A DNA stretch of 62,239 bases from Hofstenia miamia (lineage: Eukaryota; Xenacoelomorpha; Acoela; Hofsteniidae): contig CABFPE010000221.1 of NCBI GenBank assembly GCA_900660155.1, positions 454,698 through 516,936 of the forward strand. Direction: 5' to 3'. A program made the translations under genes and the position numbers. Positions 1 through 12,535 of the stretch are shown here, piece after piece (positions within the stretch are counted from its first letter, which is position 1; each line of letters opens with the position of its first letter). The notes beneath the pieces are model-generated. The model saw only the letters and a program-made list of their open reading frames with translations. It was not told the DNA's origin and made no database searches.

Positions 1-2
<2 letters not shown>

Positions 3-33
<31 letters not shown>
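3..33. repeat. (TA)n microsatellite
   Basis: Uninterrupted TA dinucleotide array at the left edge of the window; it may continue outside. Confidence 0.95.
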
Positions 34-36
<3 letters not shown>

Positions 37-262
37 GCGCTAAATATTTTGGTGATGCCTATATCTGGCTCTAAATAACAAGTATGCATTCAACGCCAAC
101 TTTAAACATAATTTACAGAAAAAATTTTTGTGTATGCGCTATTTAAAATATGAAATATTTAAACATAAAAAATAGAGGCTTGCTGAAAAAACTATTTTCT
201 TCTTACCAACTAGTGACAAGCACTACATATAAGGGAACTTTTGAAAAATGACGTTAGATATT

Positions 263-284
263 GCTTATATATATATATATAAGC
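263..284. repeat. Short (TA)n array with GCTT/AAGC ends
   Basis: A short TA run capped by GCTT on the left and AAGC on the right, making a 22-bp perfect palindrome. It is probably a microsatellite with complementary flanks. Confidence 0.7.
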
Positions 285-2018
285 AGTAGGGAAAAATCAC
301 TTGAAGTAATGCATGACTTTTAGAAATTGATAAGTCTAATTTGGAATATTAAATATTGAATTACTCCTTGTTTGTTGATTCAAAGGTGTACGCAGGTGCT
401 ATTGATGTGCATATTTACCAAGTGGAGCACAGTTCTACCACTTCTTACGAGTCTAAGCATTGTAAGAAACGATACAAAAGTTCCAAATCTAGATAAAGTG
501 AATGGGGAATGAGTTTTTGTCCTGACCATCATATGATACAGAAGTTTACCAAGTGTAGCAATTTCAATTTCTAGACTTTTTTTAAAAAGTTCAAATACAA
601 ACTCACGTATTTTCACTCATAAAATAAGACTTGCCTATTCAATAGTTTGTAAAAAAACACCCTGTAATTGTGATTATGCAATTAAAAAACTACTTAACTA
701 AGAATAAAATCTCACAGACGCGAATTAACTCTCGAAAATTAACGAATTAACTTGTAAATTACACTTAAAAGTTCGAAAATTTTATTCCAGTTTATCCTTG
801 CAACTTTGTATGTAACACCCTGTAAGATCTACCTTCAAATTTAAAAAGCATCGGTGATCCAGTGGAGCCTCTTTAATCAAATGGCTTCCAGAGAATAATC
901 AGATAACTTCTTGATAAGGGTTAAAGATTTTAATATTGGTTTTATCACTGATTTTTTAAGTGTTCTATTAATTAATGAAATATTTGATTTAAGATTTTTA
1001 ATGTTGAAAACAATGAATGGCTTCATGCTGTTTTGCAAAAAGCGTCTATAATTTTGAAAAGTGTTTGTTGAATTTCTGTGAAGTAAATGTAATAATCAAT
1101 TAAAGTAATTCGACCTGCATGTCGTAGAGTTTGATGGGACCATCTAATCACATAGGCCTGGAATCTGGGACTAAATATTGCAGTGGGAATTGGGAGTCAT
1201 ATAATTTTTCTGATCTTCTGGAAAGTGGAAGTAATGCATGGGAACACATATGATAGTGGGCCCAGAATAATTAGTGGGGCAGGTAATGAAACTGAACTGG
1301 AGCCTTAGAGTCAATAGAAATTATTACCTAAACCTCACTGCATAGGATGGCGGTAATGCTAAAAACAATCGTACTCTCTGGTATGTTAGCAGTATGGGAA
1401 ATGTGTACGGATTTTTCTTCAGTTACTATTGTATTTCGAGATCTAAATTTTCAAAATAATATGCAAATCATAAATTTCCTAGAACACCACATTCTCAATT
1501 CAACCTAAAATTTACATGTCAGAAATTTTACCTACTTGTATTGTGAATGCAAACTGTAATTTTTCTTCACCTTCAGATGCAGCTATAGAATTTATCACTC
1601 AATTTCCCATTGATTAAATAAAACAACACTAGTTAAATTTTTTAAGAAATTGCTAATCAAATAAGATTTTTACTACTTTTTAAGTAACAGTTCACGAATC
1701 ATTATGTCATCAAAATATAGTTGTCTTTGGCGTATAGAGTGTATATATTAGAGGTCATTCAAATAAATTACCTCTTACCCATGTCCAGTTATGTGGCCTG
1801 CTAAAGTCAAACTAGCTACTTGCCATTGTTTTTGCACTAAGGTACTATTTGCCCTCTAGACATCAAGTACTTATTTACTGACAAGTTAAGAGGTTGTTAT
1901 CACTCTGACTACATTATCGAAAATAGCCTTATGGAAATTTAAGTTTTGAAGCAAATAACTTAATGGAATGAAGGAGGTCCCGTACTAGCTATAGAATATC
2001 ACTCCTTTATTTTAATGA
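285..2018. other. AT-rich DNA, nothing recognised
   Basis: No coding motif, RNA gene or element ends were recognised. Open frames are short and look like chance frames in AT-rich sequence. Confidence 0.6.
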
Positions 2019-2026
2019 ATGTATTA

Positions 2027-3257
2027 CAGAGTTAGAATTGCGATGGGGTTAATTTTGGGTCGGGCTGTGCTTGAGTTGGATCTTTGTCATGGCAATTTTT
2101 GCCGGGCCAGGCTTGGGCTTAATGTTTTTATTGGAATTTCATATATTAAAAAAATTCACTTGAAAACTTAAATTTTGCAAATGCTAATAACATTTTCTTC
2201 AAGCTTAATCAGCCCTGCATTGTTGACTCGTGCAATACTTCTTCTAATTTAGTCTACTACAAGAGTAGTAAAGAAAAGCAGGGTAGTATATATGCAGCTT
2301 TCTCAAAATGATCAGTTTTCAATAACTTTTTACACTTTTCTATTGATTTTGATAAGAAAAAAGGCGTTTTTTAGAAATTCTGGATTTGGCAGCCATTGGT
2401 CAAAAAAACTACGGCCACTACCCGTATAAATAATTATTCAATTATACCCCCATTTTAACTATGTACCAATATGTTTTCGAGCAATTTTTTGCATTTTTTA
2501 GAAAACCTCTAGAGGTCTATATAAAAATATCAAGAATGAATAAAGTTAATCACAATTTGGTTAAAGAGAGAATTAAATCTTTAAATATTGTAGTTTTTTT
2601 TACTTTCTTGCTGCCAAATCCAGAATTTCTAAAAAACGCCTTTTTTTATATCAAAATCAATAGAAAAGTGTAAAAAGTTATTGAAAACTGATCATTTTGA
2701 GAAAGCTGCATATATACTACCCTGCTTTTCTTTACTACTTACAAGAAAAGAGTGTTTTGAAATCTCTCTCACTTTGTGCTGATGTCAGTTGATGTAATTT
2801 GGCAGATAATTCAATAGTTGAATATATAAGAAATGATATGTTCTCTAAATATTAAAAGGGCGACTGCATCCAGAGATAACAATTGGTATTAATTAGATGT
2901 GGCAAGCCTTATATTACTAAATTGGTTGAGGTGGTAGGAAGGCTTTATGAAATGTGACATGTTGACACGTTTATTGAGCTAAGGTTAACAATGCAATTTG
3001 AATTTGAGCACAATTGAATCAGCAGTGTTGATGGAATAAATTGAATATGCACAAATTTATCAAAATTTTATTGAAATTATCCAATCAAATTCATAGTGTG
3101 GCGCTTACGGGTCTTTATGAAGTACAAGACACTATCCGTGGCGTAAAATACAAATAATTTGGGCCAGGCCGGGATTGGGCTCAACTATTGAGATTTTGAA
3201 TTTGACCTAGGCTAATTTGGGCAAGGCCTATGTTGAACCGTCCATATTCCAACTCTG
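2027..3257. mobile_element. Old non-autonomous hAT-like transposon
   Basis: Left end reads CAGAGTTAGAATTGCG; the reverse complement of the right end reads CAGAGTTGGAATATGG, 12 of 16 identical. The 8 bp outside are atgtatta and gtgtactg, 5 of 8 identical, as expected of an old 8-bp hAT target duplication. Sub-terminal regions on both sides are rich in GGGC/GGCC words. No transposase frame is visible. A much younger fold-back element (2264-2739) sits inside. The weak duplication is the main doubt. Confidence 0.55.
2264..2739. mobile_element. Fold-back (long inverted repeat) element
   Basis: Two 130-bp inverted arms (2264-2393 and 2610-2739) differ at only two positions and enclose a 216-bp centre. 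The 6 bp immediately outside are identical on both sides, tacaag (2258-2263 and 2740-2745), which looks like a target-site duplication. The termini read AGTAGTAAAGAAAAGCAGGG. The short frame inside (2461-2673) has no recognisable product. The superfamily is unclear, as a 6-bp duplication does not fit hAT or Tc1. The near-identical arms suggest a recent insertion. Confidence 0.85.
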
Positions 3258-3696
3258 GTGTACTGTGGGTATAAATATTTATAAGTTCTAACACTATTTG
3301 TCAGAGGACACTTTTGTCTGGTGAACTCACGACAGGTTTGATTCAACTCTTCCCCTTAATAAATTTTTTTCTACAGATGCATTTTTATGAAACTTTGAAC
3401 GATACTAAAACAATCCTTTCCCTACGTCATCATTATGCTGATAAATTTAACACCATCATTCTAAGTGATAGGTAGCGAAAAAAGTTAGGATTATTTATGC
3501 CTTCGGAGTTGACAAAGCCTGGATAAGTATTCATAGGAGTCACTTTACTTAACAACAGATATAAAATGTGTATATGAAGGGAACGAGTATGTGAAATTCC
3601 TTCAATTCATAAGGAATACTTCTGAAACTATAAATAAAGTTATATATATATATATTCTAATTTACAGTTAATACTTCCTCTAGCTTAGATGAGCAT

Positions 3697-3916
3697 CAGT
3701 GGCGTACCCAGGGGGGGGGTAGGTGGAATGTCCCCCCGTCATGTTTCCAAATTGAATTTTGACTGGATAAATCAAAAAATTTTTCGTAAAAAATTGAAAA
3801 ATTTAAAATCTAGGATCGTGAAATGAATTTTTTTGGGTCTATTTTCTCAATATCTTTCAAAAATTTTCGCCTCGCATTAGGGAATAACAATGATGTCCCC
3901 CTTCGTCAAAAAATTA
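3697..3916 (+). mobile_element. hAT MITE, 3'-truncated copy
   Basis: Begins CAGTGGCGTACCCAGG and then follows the 58203-58439 element closely, through the ACTGGATAAATC and CTAGGATCGTGAAATG words, until about 3916. There the expected terminal TCCTGCGTACGCC block is missing, so the right end is lost. No target duplication can be assigned. Confidence 0.75.
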
Positions 3917-4235
3917 TTTTATCAAGCACTTAAATATTCAATGAATTTTTAGTTGCATTGTGAACTATTAGTTTAATGTTACTTTATTTTCTAATGACTG
4001 AAATTATGATATTTTTTTAATAATTCTCGAAAAACGCCCGTATTTGAAAAAATAGAATTGGGTTTGCCAAATTGAGTAAAATACCAAATGCCTCAACACA
4101 CAAGTAAACCCGTCACAACTACGTAGTGCAGATTCTCAAATTTCATTCATTTGAAGTCTGTAATCCTTTAATGCTGTAGTACTTATTTGATAATGAAAAT
4201 TAAAGTTTTAACATCAACGGAATTATTTATAAGTG

Positions 4236-4700
4236 GGAATGTTCAAGCAGTAATGGAATTTCATTTTAGTTGTTAAAACGGATGTTGATTAATTTTTTTA
4301 TTGAATAGTATCATGTGTGACTCCTTAGTAGGTTCATCAATAAGAAAGAATTTTTTTGAGAAATGTGTCATGTGTGACTCCTTAGTATGTTCATCAATGA
4401 GAAAGATTTTTTTTGAGAAATGTGTCATGTGTGACTCCTTAGTAGGTTCATCAATGATACAGAATTTTTTGAGAAATGTGTCATGTGTGACTTCTTAGTA
4501 GGTTCATCAATGAGAAAGAATTTTTCTCGAGAAATTCATTTTTCTTTTATCTGTGAGCACAAAACTAGTCGGTAACGGAATTTCAAAAAGTTAACATCAC
4601 TTTTACATCATAATTTATTGTTCCTCTATAAAATACGTATATGATAAATTTTATATTATATCTAAGAAACTAATTGGTTCTACATGGGAACGGAATTTCA
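4236..4700 (+). repeat. Dispersed repeat, copy 1 (with minisatellite)
   Basis: Shares a long stretch of near-identical sequence with 54220-54563, including the GAGCACAAAACTA, TTTCAAAAAGTTA and AAATACGTAT words and a TTGGTTCTACATGG end. Two copies 50 kb apart suggest an interspersed element. No terminal repeats or target duplication were resolved. Confidence 0.7.
4311..4537 (+). repeat. 57-bp minisatellite, four units
   Basis: Four tandem units start at 4311, 4368, 4425 and 4481, each opening with TCATGTGTGACT. The unit is 57, 57 and 56 bp, that is 19 codons, so it leaves an open frame at 4301-4498 that repeats a CVMCDSLV-like peptide. That frame is a by-product of the repeat. The related copy at 54220-54563 has only one unit, so the expansion arose in this copy. 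Confidence 0.9.
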
Positions 4701-5260
4701 ATGGTCCTTTTACCAGGCATAGACTCTGCTTTTTACTAATTTTTACTATCACTCTCCAATATTGCATTAATTTTACTAGAATTAAAGTCTTAGTAACATA
4801 TAAATATGTGAATATAAAAAAAAACATCTTTAATTTTAATTTTTCACTCTAAGTGCTAACTATCATTTGACCAAGCCTAAATATGCTAGAAAGAAACAAA
4901 AAATGATGCCTGGAAGAATTTATATTTACTTGTTACACTCTGATAATTTTTTCTCAAGATAACACATTTAAAAATCCGCCGTTTAATGCTAGATGGCGCT
5001 GCAAATATGAGATAAATATGCTTTTCGCAAAAACAAAAGTAGGCTCCTGTGTTATTAAGGGAGGAGCAGATTGATAATTGACTTACAATAGCAGACGTCT
5101 GAGACTTAATGCCAAGCAGAATCTCGCTATTAAAAGGAAATTAGAAATAATTCCCAGAAAAGTAAACAATTCATTAAATATTTAAAATAAACGTTCCGCA
5201 GACTTGCAGTTTGCATTTTAGGCTTGGCTAAACTAATTTTAAAATGTGATAAAGCTATTT

Positions 5261-5267
<7 letters not shown>

Positions 5268-5295
<28 letters not shown>
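5268..5295. repeat. (TA)n microsatellite
   Basis: TA dinucleotide array followed by a short TG run, 30 bp left of the hAT element at 5334. Confidence 0.95.
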
Positions 5296-5303
<8 letters not shown>

Positions 5304-5333
5304 TTAGATAAAGCTATTTCTGTCTAGATAGAC

Positions 5334-6416
5334 CAGGGGCGGATACAGAGAATTTTTTTAGAGGAGGCCCAATGTAGAATAAAATGTTAAGTGATTAATT
5401 AGGTCCTAGATTTGGCAAAAACTATTGAATTTTCGATTTTTAAAATTCATCACTATGTAGGTACTTCACCACCATCTAGTGACCATGGAAACAAAGAATT
5501 CGTGCAATTTTTCAAGACTAAGCACTAGATTTCCAAATTTCAAATTACGCTTTAATAATGGCATGTTGTGTTTCTAGGAGATTTTGGCATTATCACTACA
5601 AAAAATACCAATGGTATAAGATAAAGTAAATTGCAAAATTTTCACCTAATGATATGAATGTGTGCAAAGAGCCATTTTCAATCAATATTGTTAAATATGT
5701 TAATAAAATTAAAGAAAATCAACCAATTCAAAAATGTATAGCTCTTGCTAAAATCAATTATTTCTAAAATTAAAAAAAGTTGTGCAGATTTTTGACATGG
5801 CACACAAATTTGTTTTTGGATTTTTGGAGTAGGTGCATTGTGTTGAAATTAATAAAAAAAAATTACCAACCCCATGGAGTATCATCAAAGGGGAGTAAGT
5901 AGTAACAGTGTTAAGAAATAGAATTGGTAGAGATGAGAATATTTTATGTGATTATTACTCATGCTATGCTTAATATATTACATTGTTCTTTTGTGTATAA
6001 ATTAATCGTAGTCGTAGCTATCCTCATCTAATTTTATTTGCATTTTTTAAAACTAAAATAATTTATCATATTATGCTTAAATTAAAATACCAAACAGAAA
6101 TCACACGTGTGTTCCTATTCACCCACTCTGAAAGTGTAAATTTAAATACATTTAAATTTTAAAACAATTTCTGAAAATTAAATGTTCTTATGTTTATATA
6201 AATGAAATTTCAGGCTCCATTGGGCACATTATAGTGTAGAGGGTAAATGAAATACATTTTACAGATATTTGAGAAAAACTTAAAAAATTGTTCCTATTCA
6301 CAACATTTGATGGTATTAAAGATTTTCTTTTGTTATTTTTATGGTACAATTCTAATGAATTTTTCTTATTTTAGAGAGGGCCCACCCCCTCGGCCCTGCC
6401 TCTATATCAGCCCTTG
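5334..6416. mobile_element. Non-autonomous hAT transposon, 1083 bp
   Basis: Left end CAGGGGCGGATACAGAG; reverse complement of right end CAAGGGCTGATATAGAG, 14 of 17 identical. The 8 bp on each side are identical, agatagac (5326-5333 and 6417-6424), which is the hAT signature. GGCCC blocks lie just inside both ends. The interior is AT-rich without a recognisable transposase, so it would need a transposase supplied from elsewhere. Confidence 0.9.
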
Positions 6417-6424
6417 AGATAGAC

Positions 6425-7541
6425 ATAAACCATATCTGTAAAAGCTATCCAAATTTGCCTTACAAGACATTTCTGTCAAAAAATAAACATTCTCCAGTGT
6501 CACTTAGAGTGTGACATTTTAAAGGAGATAAAGTGTCAGATTATTGAATTTAGCAGTAAAAAATAAATGATTTTCTTATATTCGTGTTTGGAATCCAATC
6601 TAAAATACTTATTAAGCATTTGTTTTTAATCTTTATAATTTGAAAAAAATGTAGGCTCATAAAGATGCCCAAAAATTCAAATTCTTCCTATATAATATAT
6701 AATAATTACACTTAAATTATCTCAATTGGATTCATAGTTATGATTCATACTATGTAAAACAGGATTATTTGTTTCACCTGATAATTAAATCAATTCCTCT
6801 TCTACATCTCACCGTGCGTTCTAAATATGTAGTGATAATGAATCAAGGAAATGAGAACATATGATTGACAGGCTGAGAGAAAAATAGAGATTTTGAAATT
6901 TGATGAAAGTAGAAATAATCCCATTTATAGTTTGTACAACCAGAGGTAAAAGCAGGATTATTAGACACCCGAGAGTGAAGGTCAACCCTAATTTGTGAAG
7001 ATAGATGATAATAATCATCATCAATAAGGCATTAACTATATTTTTTATATTAAATTTTGACTCCTTAATATTGAAATATAATGATGACTTTTGAAGTAAC
7101 ATAGTAAATTTTTTATACAAAAGCTACTTCTTAGCAGTGAAATATGTACAATAGATGTAATTAATTAGCATCAATCAGTATTTATGTACTTTACAAAATA
7201 TGAATTTCCAATTTTGAAATAACTGAAAAAGTTTGAATTGCTTTATGTTCTTCTTCATAAAACACCTAGTGTCTAGACAAATCAAGAAAATTGATGAGTT
7301 TATTTCAAAAATTACTTTAGGCTACAAATACTGAATACAAATTCAATTAATTTATTTAAATTCTTCTGGTTGACAAATGCCAATCTGTAAGGTGAGACAT
7401 TAATGAATCAAAGGAAACTTTCTTCAAGAAATCATTTATTGAATATTTATAAAGGTAACAGAATTTATTGATGTACCACTTAGCAAGGTTATCTTTCAAA
7501 TGGCATTTAAAAGAAATTATAAGGTATAAAATTCAAATAGA

Positions 7542-7545
<4 letters not shown>
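6425..7545. other. AT-rich DNA, nothing recognised
   Basis: Contains a 99-codon minus-strand open frame (6821-7120) of hydrophobic composition that I regard as chance; no known motif is visible. Confidence 0.5.
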
Positions 7546-7600
<55 letters not shown>

Positions 7601-7636
7601 ATATATACTATATATATTATATATATATATAAATTT
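7546..7636. repeat. Compound TA-rich microsatellite
   Basis: Long TA array with interruptions (ttta and tata/ttat steps), probably a slippage-expanded tract. Confidence 0.95.
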
Positions 7637-7870
7637 ATATATATAATACTAAATGACTTCTATTACTATTTTAAATGGTACAAAACTACTAAAAATTTAA
7701 AGAAAATTTATCCAGTGAAATGGCCAAATTTGAGTTTTTCAATGTTGAATGTTACTTTAAAATATATATGAATATTACACCATGGTATTTTATATAAAGT
7801 GATTTAGATGCACGACATTTACTGCAGTCACAGGATAGGAACTAAGAACTATCTTTTAGACTTAAAGTTA

Positions 7871-8257
7871 TTACCAAAAAAACTTATATATTTTAAATTT
7901 GAAATAGCTTGGTCTTGCAGATTCGTCGATGTTACTATTGTTTAGGATGAATTTTACTAAATTCGATGATGATATAGCTTTAATCATTTTTAGAGATTGT
8001 AGCATTGATTTTTCATATGTTCTAAAACCGGCTTTCTTTAAAATATGTTGCATGCAATCATATAGATCAATGTTGTATTTATTTAAAAGTATTAAGTTCA
8101 ATAAATGAAATTCGATGGAAATCGGTAAAATCTTAAATCCTCTTAATTCATTATAGTCTATATTTAAAATTTTTAAGCATGGCGAATGCAACTTCTTTGA
8201 AATTTTTCTATTTAGTAAATCCAGTTCTGATGGATAGCAATTTTGAGAACAGAATAA
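7871..8257 (-). CDS. Unidentified open frame, possible exon
   Basis: The frame is open for 128 codons on the minus strand, from just after a stop at 8258-8260 to a stop at 7871. The first ATG lies well inside, so it would read as an exon rather than a complete gene. The peptide is rich in Leu, Ile, Ser and Lys. It has two Cys near its start, a hydrophobic LLNLILLNKY stretch and a KSLKMIKAISSSNL-like helix. I do not recognise the family. It is among the longest frames here not explained by a repeat or a known element. Its composition does not look like simple translated TA repeat, but in DNA this AT-rich a chance frame remains possible. A GGTAATA sequence near its 3' end could be a splice donor. 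Confidence 0.25.
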   Translation of the reverse strand, partial: LFCSQNCYPSELDLLNRKISKKLHSPCLKILNIDYNELRGFKILPISIEFHLLNLILLNKYNIDLYDCMQHILKKAGFRTYEKSMLQSLKMIKAISSSNLVKFILNNSNIDESARPSYFKFKIYKFFW

Positions 8258-8341
8258 TTAGTGTGTTAATATCTAAAGTTTATATAATTGAATCTTTAAG
8301 CTGTTATGTGACAAAATGATATATATATATATATATATATA

Positions 8342-8656
8342 CAGACTTCTCAACTATCCAAAATTTTTAAGCTCGGCTAGATCTTCAGTTAAGCTCGTCT
8401 CAACTCGAAAATTCTTTCTAAAAATATTGCGCCTTCAGGATCTTTTACATCGCTCTTGCTATTATTGAATATACATTTTAAAATAGGATTATAAGAAAGG
8501 TATTTTCAACGAAAAAAAATAATAATCTGCATAATCAAATTTTACAAGCAGAACTATAAATTTGATTTGCCTAAATAAGACTAGTTTTGGGCTCGGCGTA
8601 TATCAATGCAGGTTTTTAAACTCGGCTCGGTTCGGCTCAGTTATTTGACAAGTCTA
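8342..8656. mobile_element. hAT-like MITE inside a TA array
   Basis: Left end CAGACTTCTCAACTA; reverse complement of right end TAGACTTGTCAAATA, 12 of 15 identical. Both sub-terminal regions carry GCTCGGCT words. TA arrays abut both ends, so the 8 flanking bases are tatatata on each side. This is consistent with an 8-bp duplication but uninformative in a repeat. Confidence 0.6.
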
Positions 8657-8869
8657 TATATATATATATATATATAATTTGTTTTTAAATAAATATTTAG
8701 CACAATAAGCTCATTAAGATTATATATTCAACAATGTAGTATATTTATTAGCTTACGAATTAATAAATGAGGCCAAAAACTTGAATACTAAAATTGGTGA
8801 AAGCAGAAATATTTACCTCTTGAGATTTGTTTTGACAGATGTATGGCTAGAATAGCAAAATAATTTANC

Positions 8870-8896
8870 TATATATATATATATATATATATATAT
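8870..8896. repeat. (TA)n microsatellite beside a single N
   Basis: A TA array begins two bases after an isolated N at 8868. The N probably marks a poorly resolved join at the repeat. Confidence 0.9.
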
Positions 8897-11800
8897 TGAA
8901 ACAGAATTAAGTATACACATAAGATAATATGATTTCATTTGGCTATCCGCCAATCGAGACTGAACACATGTCTAAGATGTACTTCTGTCAGTTATCAAAG
9001 AGATTAATATTTACTCTTGCACTCGAAACCTTTTAGTAGGCTTTGCAGTGGATGTGACAAAGTAAATTGTAATTATTGTTATCTGATCAATCTACTTGTT
9101 TAACGTTGTCTTGATTCAGTATCAACCATAATCAACTATAAGTTTTTTAAAGTAGTTTTGCTGTTTGAATAACGTTGTTGTCCAGTAAAATATTTGCCAA
9201 TCGTGTGTACTGAATGACAATCTAAGTATCTAACATACGTTTCAAATCAAATAACAATTTGTTTTACTGTTAATATCCTTTAATTCAAAATGACAATCCT
9301 TGCTGTACTTTTTATTGTTTTTTAAAATATTTATTTTTTACATCAAAATAAATTTTAAAAAGTGCATATGCAAAGGTTTTTGGTGACATAACCTGTCTGG
9401 GCTAACAGATACCCAAAAATAGAATTAGCCATATGGTAGGCAATTCGAAATATCAGTTTGCACTGTCTGCACTTGGTGGATACAGTTTAGTCTGGTTTTT
9501 AATTATAAAACTTAATTTAAAGTTTATGGTGTTGACTTTTAATTAACTTTTCTTGTTTTTGCAGATGTTAACCATTATCTTATTTTCGATTCTTTGAACT
9601 TTTAAACGACTTTTCCTCCCTTTTCAGTTCTTGGTTTTCCATAAAGAAATGTTTTTGGCTATTCATTTATCTTAAATTTCAAACAGGAGCCGAGTTGAAA
9701 TATTGATAACAAAAAACGAATATAATTGGAGAAATACCAATATGAGTTTTAAAATCTAAATTTTGATAAAGTTTAGAATTCCATTTATTTTTATGTAATG
9801 AAAAAAATTATTTGCATGCCTTTTTATTGAACTACATAAAATCATGTCGCTATCTGACCCAGCAAAATTTAGAACTGTTTCCTGGATTTGGACCCTTGCG
9901 ACTTCGTCGCCATCTCTAGAGTTCTTCCTAACTTTGATTTCACGTGGAAAAGTTATTCCGATAAATCTCACTGGATATCACGTTCTTAAATGATTTGGTC
10001 TCTTAATAGAGAATTGAGACTGAATATGAATTTATCCATATATGCATTAGTCTGCGATTTAGCCAACCTTAATCCTTCCGGCCACGACTTCAATTTTCAA
10101 GTCAAGATTTTTAGCACTGAATGAAACAGGGTTTTTGCAATGAATAACGTGATTTAATAAAGATAATTGTAAGGCAAGATAAATTAGGAGAGATGTGATT
10201 AATATTATATATAATTAAAATTTTGAGGACGGGAACGGCTTCAATACTTGCTGCCAAGGCCGATTGGGGCTTTTAATATTGCGGCCAGCTACCGTAGAAA
10301 ATAAAAATTAGCGGCCGACTGCAACCAATCAAAAAAACTCCAGCAGCAAATCATTAATATGCGTACACGATTGTTAGATTGAAATTTGATTCATTATATT
10401 TAGCAAGCTTAGAGATAAAAAAGGCACGATGTTTAAAACCTAGAAATGCTTGATGAAACTTTTGAAAGCGTTCTCTTCTGATTCCATGATGTTTCACAGG
10501 GAAGTGAAAATGAAGAATAACAAACATGTCCAAAGACAAGATCTGCATCAACTATTGAATTAGTACACAAAAATGCAATATATTTAATGAACCACCTACT
10601 GAACTTATATAGTTACACAAACACTTATTTCAATGAGCTCGTAATTTATTCTTTTATAAACCTCTATTTTTTCTCTCAGCTTCTTGCAGTTATGTTTTAG
10701 ACTTATGTGCATATAATTTATAGCTTGCATACAAATCATTAATTAATGCTAGAAATCAAAATATAATTATTTTATTTTATATATTGCCTATTTTTGCATT
10801 GCTTTGACTATATAAATTGAATAATTACAAAAAATAGGTGTTAAGGTTTACTGAATAACTATGTTAACTATTTTAATGTCAAAATGTCAATGTTTTAAGG
10901 CATTTCGTTCATTACAAAATGATATTATCCAATATGATCGCCAACTTGAAATGTTAGTACTATAACGTATTATGGTAACAATGTACACATTCATTTGTAA
11001 AGTAACCAAAATAGATATTTAATAATATTAATATAGTTAACGAAACATCTGTAGTATGCATATAAATGAACTTCTTTAACACTGTTATATAGTAGTTTAT
11101 GACATATACAATAGAACCTAAGCGTCAATACATCTGTCCACTGCTATAAAATATTAGAATGACAAATCTTATCGACTAAATAGTGTACCACTATTGTCAA
11201 CCTGTTTGTAAATATTTACTAATCAGTGTTGTTAAATTAATACACTAGCAGGTTATCTTTGCTTTTTCCTTGAAAATCTAATTTTAAAACGTATGGTAGT
11301 CTACATCAAAAAATTTTAACCTAAGCATTTTTCTTGACAGCAACTTGGAATTTACACAAGTTAGTTTTTTGATATATATTTTTTAGGAAGATAAAAAACC
11401 AATGAATTTTTCAAATTTGTAGCCATATATGGTATAGTCTTATTAAAGTTTAATGAACGAAATCAAATATTTTTTAATGAGTAGCTATTGCATTTGAAAA
11501 ATTTTAAAATAAATTTTCTGACATTTAAAGGGAGATTTATATCAATTTTTTGATTAAATTGAATTGCTAAGCAATTGGTAGTCCTATTAAAATGTTGCCA
11601 TCTTAAAAACCCATGAATTTACCAATTAATTTCCATTGCTGTACATTATATGGACATCAAAGCAACCCAAAAAAACTGGTTTTGGTAAGATGCACACTTT
11701 GGCATCAAGCATATTGAGTTTAGATAAGTGTAGTAATTAATGAAAGGATTAAAAATTTGGAAAATTAGTCTAGCCTATTCCTCTAGGTCTTAAAAATCTT

Positions 11801-12488
11801 AAATAGTTTCAATCAACATATTTAATCAGATTTCCGTGATTTGTGTAGGAATAGAAAAAATCTTTTTGAAATAAATAATCTTTATTAAAATCTGTTTGAA
11901 AATTTTCAAATTTGTAACTACTGATTTTCATGCAATTTTTTCCACAATAGAAAAAAGGTCATGACCTCAGGCATAATTTATTTCACACCACATCAGTCAC
12001 TAACTTAATATTAATTCTAAGTGGACAACGGTAGAAGTGTTTTTATATCATGATATTGAACAATGTCTATTAAAACTTAATTAAGCCAGCTGGATTCAAT
12101 AGCCATGCTGTAACCACTCAATTCAGCTAAATTACTAAAAGGTTGATTCTCCATATGCAATAAGCACTTGCCAATTATGTTGAGCTTTTTGTTAAATTTT
12201 CTCCCTGAATTTTTCTTAGAAAATCAAAAAATTAGTTTTTTACCACATCTATGGAAATAGTTATTTGAGGGTAAAATAATATTTTCCATTTTTATTACCA
12301 ATAATTTGCAGTAATTGAATAAAAAGGGCTGTTGAATTTGTTGGACAACTAATGAAAGTAACTATTTAATAAAATAACTATAGAAGTGTAAGCTTTGAAA
12401 TTGAACTTCAAAGAGAAGGCATGTTTAAAATGGTATATGCTGACTTGAGAATGACATCGGGGTCGGGTTGGATCGGGATCAAAGCTTA
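8897..12488. other. AT-rich DNA, nothing recognised
   Basis: No element ends or coding motifs were recognised. Small GC-richer patches near 10070-10100 and 10228-10330 (GGCCG-type words) could be degraded transposon ends. Confidence 0.5.
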
Positions 12489-12495
12489 GATTGAT

Positions 12496-12535
12496 CAGGG
12501 CCTTCTAAATATACATGTATATTTAGAAGGCCCTG
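12496..12535. repeat. 40-bp perfect palindrome with 7-bp direct repeats
   Basis: A perfect 40-bp palindrome starting CAGGGCCTTCTAAATATA and ending with its complement. The 7 bp on each side are identical, gattgat (12489-12495 and 12536-12542). This is the layout of a transposon reduced to its two terminal repeats, inserted with a target duplication. The CAGGG start is hAT-like, but hAT normally duplicates 8 bp. Confidence 0.8.
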
